A stretch of DNA of 64,000 nt from an uncultured Flavobacteriales bacterium (GTDB taxonomy: Bacteria; Bacteroidota; Bacteroidia; Flavobacteriales_G; Salibacteraceae), in assembly GCA_905479105.1 (NCBI GenBank), contig CAJQLE010000001.1, forward strand, positions 628,499 through 692,498, written 5' to 3'. Shown here one piece after another: positions 44,719 through 53,132 of the stretch (the first letter of the stretch is position 1; each line of letters begins with the position of its first letter). Below the pieces are notes generated by a model that saw only the letters and a list, made by a program, of their open reading frames with translations, did not search any database and was not told the DNA's origin. Made by a program: the position numbers and the translations under genes.

Positions 44719-45898
44719 CATATTTCTATTATTGGTCTTTGCCTTTTCAGGCATGGGGCAAACCAGTGGTGAGCTAAAGGAAAAGCAACAGAAGCTCCGC
44801 GAAGACATTAAGTACAAGGAGAAGTTATTAAAGCAAATCGAGCAAGACAGCAAGAGCTCTACTACCAAAATTGTACTCCTTAACAAAAAGATTAATCAAC
44901 GCGAAGAGTTGATTACCTCCATAAAAGATGAAATTTATTTGATCGATGAGAAAATCGAAGAGAATCAAGATTTAGTAACGGCAATGCAAAATGATATTGT
45001 ACGCCTCAAAGAAGAGTATTCTAAAATGGTCGTGCAGGCATATAAAACCCGGAATGTCAGCAGCAAACTCATGTACATCTTTGCAAGTGAGGATTTTGGA
45101 CAAGCTTATAGGAGGCTTAAATATTTGCAGCAATTGAGTGACTATAGAAAGAGACAGGCACAAGCTATTATTTTGACGCAGAGTAGTTTAGAGAGAAAGC
45201 GATTGGCATTGGAAGAACAGCGGAAAGAGAAAAACTCAGTGCTTAACAGTCAGAATCAAGAGAAGCTTACATTAAATAGAGAACGTCAAGAAAAAGAGAG
45301 TGAACTCAAAAAGCTTTCTTCAAAAGAGGTACAGTATAAGAAGGAGCTCGCAGCAGCAGAAAAGTCAGCAAATGAGTTGAAGAACTTGATTAAAAAAGCC
45401 ATTGAAAGAGAAATTGCTGCTCGAAATGAAGTGGCAGGAACAACGGGTTCAACGTACAATCTAACGCCCGAAGCACGGGAACTAGGAAATAATTTTGTTG
45501 CCAATAAAGGAAAGTTACCCTGGCCGGTCGACAAGGGTGAAATCACCGCATATTTTGGCGAACAACCACATCCATTTTTAAAAGGGATCACCGTAAAGAA
45601 TAATGGCATCAGTATCTCAACCACTGGAAATAGTCGCGCCCGAGCGGTGTATGATGGTGAAGTCTCTAAAATTATAATTCTTCCCGGAGCTGGAAAAGTT
45701 GTGATGGTGAGACATGGAGAGTACATCTCAATCTATACTAACCTCAAAGAAACCTTTGTAAACACCGGAGACAAAGTGAAAACTAAGGAGGAGATAGGAG
45801 TGATAATTTCAGATAAGGGTAAAACCGAATTTGAATTCCAGCTATGGAAAGGAACGACTTTGATGGATCCTTCTTATTGGATATTTAAGGGCCGCTAA
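44699..45898 (+). CDS. EnvC-like murein hydrolase activator (coiled coil plus degenerate LytM domain)
   Basis: 399 aa with a signal peptide (about 1-21, ending GMGQ), a long coiled coil (about 22-245) and a C-terminal LytM fold (about 275-399). In active M23 enzymes the zinc ligands lie in H-x-x-x-D and H-x-H; here they read KNNGISIST and TEFEFQLW, so the site is degraded. This is the pattern of E. coli EnvC, which does not cut but activates amidases. I infer the same for this protein, during cell division. The amidase partner is not in the window. It overlaps the DUF4292 gene by 20 bp. Confidence 0.88.
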   Translation: MNHWSLSIFLLLVFAFSGMGQTSGELKEKQQKLREDIKYKEKLLKQIEQDSKSSTTKIVLLNKKINQREELITSIKDEIYLIDEKIEENQDLVTAMQNDIVRLKEEYSKMVVQAYKTRNVSSKLMYIFASEDFGQAYRRLKYLQQLSDYRKRQAQAIILTQSSLERKRLALEEQRKEKNSVLNSQNQEKLTLNRERQEKESELKKLSSKEVQYKKELAAAEKSANELKNLIKKAIEREIAARNEVAGTTGSTYNLTPEARELGNNFVANKGKLPWPVDKGEITAYFGEQPHPFLKGITVKNNGISISTTGNSRARAVYDGEVSKIIILPGAGKVVMVRHGEYISIYTNLKETFVNTGDKVKTKEEIGVIISDKGKTEFEFQLWKGTTLMDPSYWIFKGR

Positions 45899-45928
45899 AA
45901 AAAAGCCCTCAATCCTAAGACTGAGAGC
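45897..45928 (-). terminator. Terminator of the bacilliredoxin gene, possibly bidirectional
   Basis: On the minus strand a GCTCTCAGTC / GATTGAGGGC stem (8 of 10 pairs) is followed by eight T, 17 bp past the stop of the bacilliredoxin gene. The hairpin also stands right at the end of the EnvC-like gene. Confidence 0.7.
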
Positions 45929-45944
45929 TTCCTTAATTTTCCGG

Positions 45945-46358
45945 TTAACAGAATTCGTCAAAAGCTGCTTTTAAGTTTTCAGCAATAAGTTCTGCAGGTC
46001 GGCCTTCAATGTGATGACGCTCAATAAAATGAACCAATTTACCATCTTTCATTAGAGCGATCGATGGGGAAGAAGGAGGATAAGGCAAGAAATATTTTCT
46101 TGCTTGAGCTACAGCATCTTGGTCAACACCAGCAAAAACGGTGGTTAATTTATTTGGCTTTTTATCATTATCAATTGCCATTCTTACAGCTGGCCGTGCA
46201 TTTGCTGCAGCACATCCGCAAACGCTGTTTACCATAATCAGAGCAGTTCCACTCTTCTCATTCATTAAATTATCTACTGCTTCCGCAGTTAAAAGCTCAT
46301 TAAAACCTATTTCAGTAAGTTCAGATTTCATTGGAGCTACTATTTCTTCAGGATACAT
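45945..46358 (-). CDS. BrxA/BrxB-family bacilliredoxin
   Basis: 137 aa. The active-site motif C-G-C is seen in NSVCGCAAANARPA, and the chain starts MYPEEIVAPMKSEL, matching BrxA/BrxB. In Bacillus these proteins remove bacillithiol from oxidised protein thiols; Bacteroidota also carry bacillithiol-synthesis genes in some groups, but none are in this window. A thiol-disulfide switch role is likely. Single-gene unit with its own terminator. Confidence 0.92.
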   Translation of the reverse strand: MYPEEIVAPMKSELTEIGFNELLTAEAVDNLMNEKSGTALIMVNSVCGCAAANARPAVRMAIDNDKKPNKLTTVFAGVDQDAVAQARKYFLPYPPSSPSIALMKDGKLVHFIERHHIEGRPAELIAENLKAAFDEFC

Positions 46359-46423
46359 ATTCGTCTATTTTGATTCAAAATTAACAACTTGTCGATCAAA
46401 CGGTTCATCCCGTTAACAAATGG

Positions 46424-46876
46424 TCAGCTATTTCTGCGCATTTGAAAAAAGCGCTGGATTATTTCTGCGCACTCGCTAGCCATTATTCCAGATAAAATCT
46501 CTGTTTTTGGATGGATCATATTTGGGTTTATGCTGTGAAATCCGCGTTTCTGATCACTTGCTCCAAACACAACTTTTTCTATTTGAGACCAATAAAGGGC
46601 GCCAGCGCACATTCCACAAGGTTCAAGCGTAACATAAAGCGTGCATTTATCTAAGTATTTGCCCCCCAGGTGGTTTGCCGCAGCTGTAATAGCTTGCATC
46701 TCAGCGTGAGCAGTAACATCATTCAATTGTTCCGTGAGATTATGTGCTCTTGCTATGATTTTACCGCGCGAAACAACGACTGCGCCAACGGGCACTTCAC
46801 CTTTTGCAAATGCTAGTTCAGCTTCCTGAAAAGCCATTTTCATAAAGTATTCATCGGACATTACGTTAAGTTCCAT
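46424..46876 (-). CDS. tadA: tRNA adenosine(34) deaminase
   Basis: 150 aa cytidine-deaminase fold. The zinc-binding motifs are H-A-E-M-Q (catalytic Glu) and P-C-G-M-C-A-G-A, with the usual VPVGAVVV start; the HAE and PCxxC spacing matches TadA rather than cytosine deaminases. It makes inosine at the wobble position of tRNA-Arg(ACG). The start is ATG at 46876; an internal ATG at 46861 is also possible. It runs divergently from the T9SS cargo gene at 46973. Confidence 0.88.
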   Translation of the reverse strand: MELNVMSDEYFMKMAFQEAELAFAKGEVPVGAVVVSRGKIIARAHNLTEQLNDVTAHAEMQAITAAANHLGGKYLDKCTLYVTLEPCGMCAGALYWSQIEKVVFGASDQKRGFHSINPNMIHPKTEILSGIMASECAEIIQRFFQMRRNS

Positions 46877-46916
46877 CTCAGAATTCGTGGTTTGTGTGTT
46901 TGAGTGAGAATTTGGT

Positions 46917-46948
46917 TTTGGTGCGTATTGGATTAACAGGTAGATTTG
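46917..46948 (+). promoter_or_regulatory. Bacteroidota promoter of the T9SS cargo gene
   Basis: TTTG at 46917-46920 and TAGATTTG at 46941-46948, spaced 20 nt, fit the consensus at all fixed bases, 25 bp before the ATG at 46973. The longer reading from TTG at 46946 would start inside the box and is therefore unlikely. Confidence 0.7.
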
Positions 46949-46972
46949 CGAGTTTACGTTAAAATCCTAACT

Positions 46973-48508
46973 ATGGCTAGAATATATACTCTAATAATTG
47001 CGCTATTCATTGGTGCCACTTCTTTTGCTCAACTTTCAGTTACAATTGAGAATTCTGAGATTTGTGCTGGTGACACTACATGGCTAAAGGCTTCAGGCAT
47101 GACACTCTATGATTGGAGCGATTCAACAAACTTGGATGCTTTGACCGGTGACTCTGTAAATTTTTCGAGCAGTACTCCTGGAATTTACACAATTACGGTT
47201 CTTGGTTATACGATTATCCCTCTTGATACGGATACAGTATCAGTAATAATAACAGTGAATGCTAGTCCTTCAGCTGCCATTACATCAAGTGCTGGTGGAG
47301 TAGTTTGTCATGGGTCTAGCACCGAGCTCGCAGCTGTTTCAGGTTATACATCTTATTTGTGGTCTCCAGCCGCTGCATTGAGTAATGATTCTACGGATAC
47401 AGTAGTTGCATCACCAACCTCGATCACAACGTACAATTTAATGGTCACCGATTCTAATGGTTGCTCAGCAACTGACAGTATTTCAATAGATGTAATTGCT
47501 GCTCCTTCTGTTACAATTAGCAGTTCTGCCGCAGCGACAAGTAATTCAATTTGCCAAGGAAATTCTGCAACGCTTACGGCTGTTTCTGCTGGCACTTTAA
47601 CGTATGAATGGTCGCCAGTTGGATCACTTGATGATCCTTCAGCAGCTTCCGTAGTTGCTTCACCAAATTCTACTACTGTTTATACATTGCAGGTAACAGA
47701 CTCCAACGGATGTTCAGGTTCAACAACCTACCAGCTTGGTGTTAGCACTACGATTCCAGTTATTGTCGTTGAGCGTGATGACAGTGTTATTTGTCAGGGA
47801 GATACAGCGAACATTGAATTAGTTACTACAGCGACAATAATCAATTGGACACCAAGCGGATCGGTTGATGCCCCTACTGCAAAAATTGTGAAGGTGTTTC
47901 CTTTGACTACAACAACCTATACAGTTGATGTGAATAGACAAGGATGTGAAAATTCGATTCAAATTGAAGTTGAGGTATTGCCTTTGCCATCGCTTTCTGC
48001 TTCTCAGTCTTCTAACGGAGCAGCTATTTGTCTTGATGAGACAGATGTAATAACCGTAAACTGCCCGAGCTGCATATCTTATTTATGGGGTTTCCCTAAT
48101 TCCTCATTAACAACTACTGGTGATACGCAGACTGTTTCTCCAAACACAGTTGGTGCGAATGTGATTAGTATAACAGGGTTTGATGCAAATGGATGTAGGT
48201 CATCTGAGGCGGTTATCGTAAATGTGGATGACTGCTATATTGGTGAGCCATTCCCGCCACTAGGAGTAGAATCTATCGAGAAGGCTGAATTGAACATAGT
48301 GACAAGAACAAATGAATTTGAATTCATTGGAAATACAACGATTGAAAGCTTTGAGGTGTATAATTTGTTGGGCGAAAAGATTTCAAAAGTGGCCGCAAAT
48401 CAGAGCAATTCAGTTAAGCTTTCGACCTTGAGTTGGTCTTCTGGAGTGTACATTGCTTCGTTGATCATAAATGGTGAAGTAATGGTAGAGAAGTTCTACG
48501 TCCAGTAG
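46973..48508 (+). CDS. T9SS-secreted protein with Ig-like repeats
   Basis: 511 aa from the ATG at 46973. The signal peptide (about 1-19) ends in TSFAQ. Four to five Ig/PKD-like modules of about 80 residues follow, each with a pattern such as ICAGDT, YLWSPAAAL and ITTYNLMVTDSNGCSATDS. The final ~75 residues (SFEVYNLLGEKISK... VEKFYVQ) look like a type A T9SS sorting domain. It is likely a surface or secreted adhesin or matrix protein. It has its own promoter and terminator, so it is a single-gene unit. Confidence 0.85.
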   Translation: MARIYTLIIALFIGATSFAQLSVTIENSEICAGDTTWLKASGMTLYDWSDSTNLDALTGDSVNFSSSTPGIYTITVLGYTIIPLDTDTVSVIITVNASPSAAITSSAGGVVCHGSSTELAAVSGYTSYLWSPAAALSNDSTDTVVASPTSITTYNLMVTDSNGCSATDSISIDVIAAPSVTISSSAAATSNSICQGNSATLTAVSAGTLTYEWSPVGSLDDPSAASVVASPNSTTVYTLQVTDSNGCSGSTTYQLGVSTTIPVIVVERDDSVICQGDTANIELVTTATIINWTPSGSVDAPTAKIVKVFPLTTTTYTVDVNRQGCENSIQIEVEVLPLPSLSASQSSNGAAICLDETDVITVNCPSCISYLWGFPNSSLTTTGDTQTVSPNTVGANVISITGFDANGCRSSEAVIVNVDDCYIGEPFPPLGVESIEKAELNIVTRTNEFEFIGNTTIESFEVYNLLGEKISKVAANQSNSVKLSTLSWSSGVYIASLIINGEVMVEKFYVQ

Positions 48509-48532
48509 ACCATTAAGAGAATAATAGACGGA

Positions 48533-48562
48533 AGCCTCTTGCCATAGCAAGGGGCTTTTTTT
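48533..48562 (+). terminator. Rho-independent terminator after the T9SS cargo gene
   Basis: AGCCTCTTGC (48533-48542) and GCAAGGGGCT (48547-48556) form a stem (one G-T pair) with a CATA loop, followed by a run of T, 24 bp after the stop. Confidence 0.9.
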
Positions 48563-48592
48563 GTTTAGATTGGTCATCACTTTAGACGAGAA

Positions 48593-48736
48593 TTAATCTC
48601 CAGAGCTGGATTTGTTTCTGCGACATTTCTCGCTACAGTATTTTACGCTATCCCAATTCTTTTCCCACTTTTTACGCCACACAAATGGCCTTTGGCAAAC
48701 CACACATGCTTTTTCAGGTAGGTCGGCTTTCTTCAT
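48593..48736 (-). CDS. DUF2256 small zinc-ribbon protein
   Basis: 47 aa from the ATG at 48736, which overlaps the stop of the cryptochrome-like gene by 1 bp (TAATG). A longer upstream reading lies inside that gene and is rejected. Four cysteines in C-V-V-C and Y-C-S-E-K-C frame the PFVWRKKWEKNWDSVKYC core that defines DUF2256. These small proteins are usually found next to photolyase/cryptochrome genes, as here; their role is not known, but the coupling suggests a partner function. Confidence 0.85.
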   Translation of the reverse strand: MKKADLPEKACVVCQRPFVWRKKWEKNWDSVKYCSEKCRRNKSSSGD

Positions 48737-49842
48737 TAGACAAACGAAGTGTCTTGATTGATCTCTTTCTTTGCCTTCTTCCAAAATGCAAAGAATGACG
48801 GATAATATCCTTTGACTGAGCTCATCCATTCTCTAGCCTCTTCTGTACCTTGATAATGCGAACTTGTTGGATGTTCTTTATACACAATCATTGAAGGGTT
48901 AAGGAGCGCAGATAACTCAGCAAATTCACCCACAAAAAGTTGCATTCCTTTTATATTGCTAGTTAGGTTGAGAGCAAAATCAAGGCAGCGCTTACTTATG
49001 GGATGCGACCCAAAATGCGAGGGCTCTAACAAGAATATCCGCTGCACATCTTCATTATGGTGCCAATAAGGATCAATATTGTAATAGTTGTAGACCAGCG
49101 TTATTTTGTCTTTTTCTATAGAACACTTCTTTTGCTCAGGAAGCACGGTCGAAAGCCCAGCTTGAATGGTTTGCGTTAATTGATCGGGAATGACCATTGT
49201 GCTGAATGATTCGTATTCAACATCTAAGAAAGTGCGTTTTTGAGTGCTTTTGAAATATGTGTTGATGTTGTCTTGATTGGCATAGTATTTTTTGTTTGAG
49301 AAAGCTCCAGCCACCCATTGCCAGCTTAAATAGTTACTTGCTAAGTCTCCATCTAAGAGATGATGATACATCCATTTCGCAGGCTCTAACCAATGTGAGT
49401 TAGCAATATTGCAGCAGATACTTGCCACATACATGCGCATATGGTTGTGCATGTAGCCAGTTTCATATAGCTTCTGAATAGCTTTATCAACTTCGTCAAT
49501 ACCAGTCTTTGCTTCTATAATTGCTTTCGGCATTTCATAGTTTGAGATGGGTGCTTGTTTGTGTTTTATGTCGCTGTGGATCTCATTTCCTTTTGCTATC
49601 CAGACTTGTTGCCAATAGTCTCTCCAGGCAAGTTCTTGAATTAATTTTTCCGCGCTGCTCCATGGCAGGTTTAGTGATTTTATATGCTCGAATACCTGAT
49701 TGGTAGAGATAACACCTCTAGAAATATAAGGACCGAGTTGGGTTATAGCGCCATCCTTAAAATTCCTAGTTGCTGCATAACCTATGGGGTCGATGCTTTG
49801 AATCCTTTTTTCTATTTCGGATATGTTCGTTGGGAAGCTCAT
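48736..49842 (-). CDS. Cryptochrome/photolyase-like protein with the FAD domain first and an alpha/beta domain last
   Basis: 368 aa from the ATG at 49842. Residues 1-210 match the helical FAD-binding domain of photolyases: TQLGPYISRGVIS, IQELAWRDYWQQVW, MHNHMRMYVASICCN, HHLLDGDLASNYLSWQWVAGAFSNKKYYANQDN. The antenna-type alpha/beta domain that normally comes first is here at the end (about 245-368), with RIFLLEPSHFGSHPISKRCLDFALNLT and QLFVGEFAEL resembling the usual D-P-x-F...RRxFLxESL pattern. The order is therefore circularly rearranged. I know this as a subfamily of Bacteroidota FAD-binding proteins of unknown activity; a light-signalling or repair role is inference. The usual Asn-Gly-Gly in the GGWQW stretch is N-Y-L-S here. 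DUF2256 is coupled downstream. Confidence 0.82.
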   Translation of the reverse strand: MSFPTNISEIEKRIQSIDPIGYAATRNFKDGAITQLGPYISRGVISTNQVFEHIKSLNLPWSSAEKLIQELAWRDYWQQVWIAKGNEIHSDIKHKQAPISNYEMPKAIIEAKTGIDEVDKAIQKLYETGYMHNHMRMYVASICCNIANSHWLEPAKWMYHHLLDGDLASNYLSWQWVAGAFSNKKYYANQDNINTYFKSTQKRTFLDVEYESFSTMVIPDQLTQTIQAGLSTVLPEQKKCSIEKDKITLVYNYYNIDPYWHHNEDVQRIFLLEPSHFGSHPISKRCLDFALNLTSNIKGMQLFVGEFAELSALLNPSMIVYKEHPTSSHYQGTEEAREWMSSVKGYYPSFFAFWKKAKKEINQDTSFV

Positions 49843-50004
49843 ATGAATCTTCCTAGAACAACTCAATTGGTGTGAGTTTGTTCTTGACTAAGGGTCTTTA
49901 GGGTATATCGAACCTATAACTTTTAGTTTTATCCTCCATGAAAAACCTGTGTTTCGAAATAGAAGTAGATAATGAAATTTAGAACTTCTGAAAGCTATTT
50001 GAGC

Positions 50005-53000
50005 TTATTCTACAACAATCTTATGGTGAATCACTGTTTCGTCTTGCTCAAGCAATAGGATATAGTTTCCAGATTTGAGGTTAGAAAAATCTAAACTCAT
50101 TGATCTTGAAGAACTCATTTCAGACTTCACAAGTCTACCTTGGATATCTAAAACAGAAATATGAGGTCGTGCAAATGATTCAGGCAGGTTGATATTCAAC
50201 ACATCTTTTACGGGATTTGGAAAAATCACAATACTGTTTTCATTAGATTCATCTATTCCCACGAAGAGAATTGCAACCTCTAAACTATCACTTCCTACGC
50301 AGCCATTGGCATCGGTTTCATCTACATAGATTACTCCGTTTGGGCCAGCATTCCATTGCACTTGAGACGCATTGCTAGCGGCAGTAATAAGAATTCCGCC
50401 AGACAATGTCCAATCAAACGAAGAGCCTGCACTCGAAGGCACAGAGTAGTTGTAACTCGTCCAAGCTTGAACGGAATCAGGACCAGTTATTGGCCCAGCT
50501 ATAGGGTTGTCAAATATTGGGTTTGAGTTAATGGTATCCGAAAGAGTAGCGATTTGGGCAACACTGTCAGTCACAGTTACAGTATAAGATCCGGCAGCTA
50601 ATCCATTGATGTCTTCTGTGGAAGCGCCATTGCTCCAGGAGATGATGAATGGAGGCACACCACCAATTATTGTTAAGTCAATACTTCCGTTATTGGTATT
50701 GATGCAAGTTACATTTGAAGAAATACTCACGAGATTGAGTGCTGCAATAGTGTCAACAATAAATGTCCTAGAATTGAAACATCCAGCAGAATCGGTAACG
50801 GTAATCGTGTAACTTCCAATACTTAGAGCGTTAATATCTTCTGTAGTTTCAGCGTTACTCCATGCGTAAGAATAGGGTGCTTGACCACCTGAAACGCTTA
50901 CATCTATGGCGCCATCATTAGCTCCACCTGCAGTTGGCGGAGTGATTATGCCCGAAATAACAATTTCAGAAGGCTCTGAGACGTTAAAACTGTCAATATA
51001 AACAGATGTGTCATTGTCGTTAATTGTGACTGTATACGAGCCTCCAGAAAGCCCTGTGAGGTCTTGAGAGGTTGATCCATTACTCCACGCATAAGTATAT
51101 GGCGGTACGCCTCCTATGACTTCAAGGTCAATTGTTCCACTGCTGTCTCCAAAGCAGGTGAGGTTTGTGATTGTGTTGGTCACTACCATTGGACCTGAAA
51201 CAATAGTTGAATCCACAACAAAACATGTGCTATCTGAACATCCATTTGAATCAGTTACGGTGACGCAATATGTTCCACTTGCAATAGAATCGAGGTCTTC
51301 AGTCAATGCACCGTTAGACCAGAGGAAAGAATATCCAGGGGTTCCACCTGAAACGCTTAAGTCGATGCTGCCGTCATTGTTAACACCTGAACTTGCGTTG
51401 GTAATCAAAGCAGTGAGAGAAAGAGAGTCAGGGGCACCTACGGTGATGGTATCAGTCCAAGCGTTGCCGTTTGAATCAGAGTATTGAATGAAATATTGAC
51501 CACCTGCAAGCCCAAACTGGCTGAAGGTAGTATCAATCAAACCAGAGTAAAAGTCATTTGTCACTAACACATCACGACCGCCAGCAGAAATTAATCCCGC
51601 TTGATACTGAGAGGCATTTCCTTCGAAATATCCGGTTGCATGAACACGTTCATTCGGACCTAGGTGAATACTAGAAAAGAAGTCACTTTGAGCACCGCCA
51701 AAATTTTTACCCCAAATTTCATTGAACTGTTTTCCGATTTTACCCATAAAGGCATCTTGTCCGCCATTAGAAGAAAAAGTAGAGTCGGCATATAATAATG
51801 TTCCGTTAAACTGGCCCACAAATACCAAATAATCGTCATCAACACTTTGAAGATCGGTTACAAATTCACCTCCGCTTCCTGCGAATGTGTAAATGCTTTG
51901 AAGGGAACCAGCAGCAGAGGAGATATAACCAATAAATCCATCATCTCCGCCCGTTGAAGCAAAGCTTTGTCCGTCTAGCGTCATGGTTCCTGACCAAGAA
52001 CCACCGACATAAAGTCGGTCACCGGCATTATTTATATCAATGGTCGTACAAAAATCAGTTGATGCGCCACCACCTTGTTGCGCCCAGCCCCATGTTCCAT
52101 TAGTGTCTAAAGAAGCAATGAAAAAATCTTTTTGACCTTGATACGTCAGGATGTTCGTACCAAAAGTTGCTGCAGAGTTTGCTTCACCTACGGCATATAC
52201 TGCTTCCACAACTCCATTATTTACATAAGCCACAACATCGTCTACAAGGTCACTTCCAGTGCCACCACCTGTTGCTGCCCAATAACTTGTTGCCAAAGAC
52301 GTGTCTAAGCAAAGAACAAAGGCATCATATGCGCCATTTGAGGTATAAGTTGTTCCAGCAAGTGAAATGGAGTTTTCAAAACCACCCGCCAAGTATAGTC
52401 GACCGGCAGCATAATGAATGGCTCTAGTTTCTTCACTTGATGGGCCTCCAAATTGAACGATAGTATCAACGTTTCCTGTTGGGATATCAATTTTCGCTAC
52501 GTAAGCTTGATAGGCTCCGGTGGAAGTAATAGAACTGTTTCCTATTTGGCAAGTGCCGTTAAAGTATCCTGTAACATATGTTTTGTCATCACCACCAGTT
52601 ATTCCAAATCCAGCCGTAAAATCACCAGGCGTACTTCCAGAAAGCGCCCATAGTAATGTGCTTGTATTGGCGTCAAAGCATGCCGTGAACATCTCTTGAG
52701 GAGCTCCTGCGTAAAGTGTGGTTGAGTCAAAAGACACAGAATCAGCAAAGTTTCCTGTGGCTATGTAAACCGGACCAATAGATGTTTGTCCGGCCCAAAT
52801 AGAGTATCCCTGATCCGCACCTGTTCCTGCACCTTGGTTGATATAGGTGTAATCGTCATTGGTAAGATTTTGAAATGTTACCGTATTTGAATCTACCTGG
52901 ATCGTAATTGGCGCAAAGCAAGCGGTAATGCTATCTATTATATAACCGCCATCATTAGAGTTCCAGCAGGAAGCATCTGTTATGGTTTGATTTGTGGAAA

Positions 53001-53058
53001 ATTGGGCGAAAGAGCCTAAACAAGAAAATAGAGCTAGAGTGGTGAGAATCCGTTTCAT
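50005..53058 (-). CDS. T9SS-secreted protein with N-terminal propeller-like repeats and four SprB repeats
   Basis: 1017 aa, signal peptide about 1-18 (ending GSFAQ). Residues about 60-510 hold repeats of an SBBP-like beta-propeller (GGDDGFIGYISSAAGS, YDAFVLCLDTSL, AGGRDVLVTNDF). About 545-860 has four SprB-type repeats of about 75 residues (NNDGSIDLSVSGGTPGYSF, SGTIDLEVIGGVPPYTYAW, NDGAIDVSVSGGQAPYSYAW, NNGSIDLTIIGGVPPFIISW), the module of the gliding adhesin SprB. The last ~75 residues (IVIFPNPVKDVLNINL ... HHKIVVE) are a type A T9SS signal. A surface adhesin role is likely. No promoter is clear. Confidence 0.88.
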   Translation of the reverse strand: MKRILTTLALFSCLGSFAQFSTNQTITDASCWNSNDGGYIIDSITACFAPITIQVDSNTVTFQNLTNDDYTYINQGAGTGADQGYSIWAGQTSIGPVYIATGNFADSVSFDSTTLYAGAPQEMFTACFDANTSTLLWALSGSTPGDFTAGFGITGGDDKTYVTGYFNGTCQIGNSSITSTGAYQAYVAKIDIPTGNVDTIVQFGGPSSEETRAIHYAAGRLYLAGGFENSISLAGTTYTSNGAYDAFVLCLDTSLATSYWAATGGGTGSDLVDDVVAYVNNGVVEAVYAVGEANSAATFGTNILTYQGQKDFFIASLDTNGTWGWAQQGGGASTDFCTTIDINNAGDRLYVGGSWSGTMTLDGQSFASTGGDDGFIGYISSAAGSLQSIYTFAGSGGEFVTDLQSVDDDYLVFVGQFNGTLLYADSTFSSNGGQDAFMGKIGKQFNEIWGKNFGGAQSDFFSSIHLGPNERVHATGYFEGNASQYQAGLISAGGRDVLVTNDFYSGLIDTTFSQFGLAGGQYFIQYSDSNGNAWTDTITVGAPDSLSLTALITNASSGVNNDGSIDLSVSGGTPGYSFLWSNGALTEDLDSIASGTYCVTVTDSNGCSDSTCFVVDSTIVSGPMVVTNTITNLTCFGDSSGTIDLEVIGGVPPYTYAWSNGSTSQDLTGLSGGSYTVTINDNDTSVYIDSFNVSEPSEIVISGIITPPTAGGANDGAIDVSVSGGQAPYSYAWSNAETTEDINALSIGSYTITVTDSAGCFNSRTFIVDTIAALNLVSISSNVTCINTNNGSIDLTIIGGVPPFIISWSNGASTEDINGLAAGSYTVTVTDSVAQIATLSDTINSNPIFDNPIAGPITGPDSVQAWTSYNYSVPSSAGSSFDWTLSGGILITAASNASQVQWNAGPNGVIYVDETDANGCVGSDSLEVAILFVGIDESNENSIVIFPNPVKDVLNINLPESFARPHISVLDIQGRLVKSEMSSSRSMSLDFSNLKSGNYILLLEQDETVIHHKIVVE

Positions 53059-53132
53059 AGAAATTAGATTAGTTATGTCATTGCTTCATACGTAAAAGAA
53101 GCCCTGGTGGTTTGGTTCAAAAGTCAACAATT

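Noticed and set aside
48737..48829. Longer DUF2256 reading
   Set aside because: The extension is inside the cryptochrome-like gene; the core begins at 48736 with a TAATG junction.
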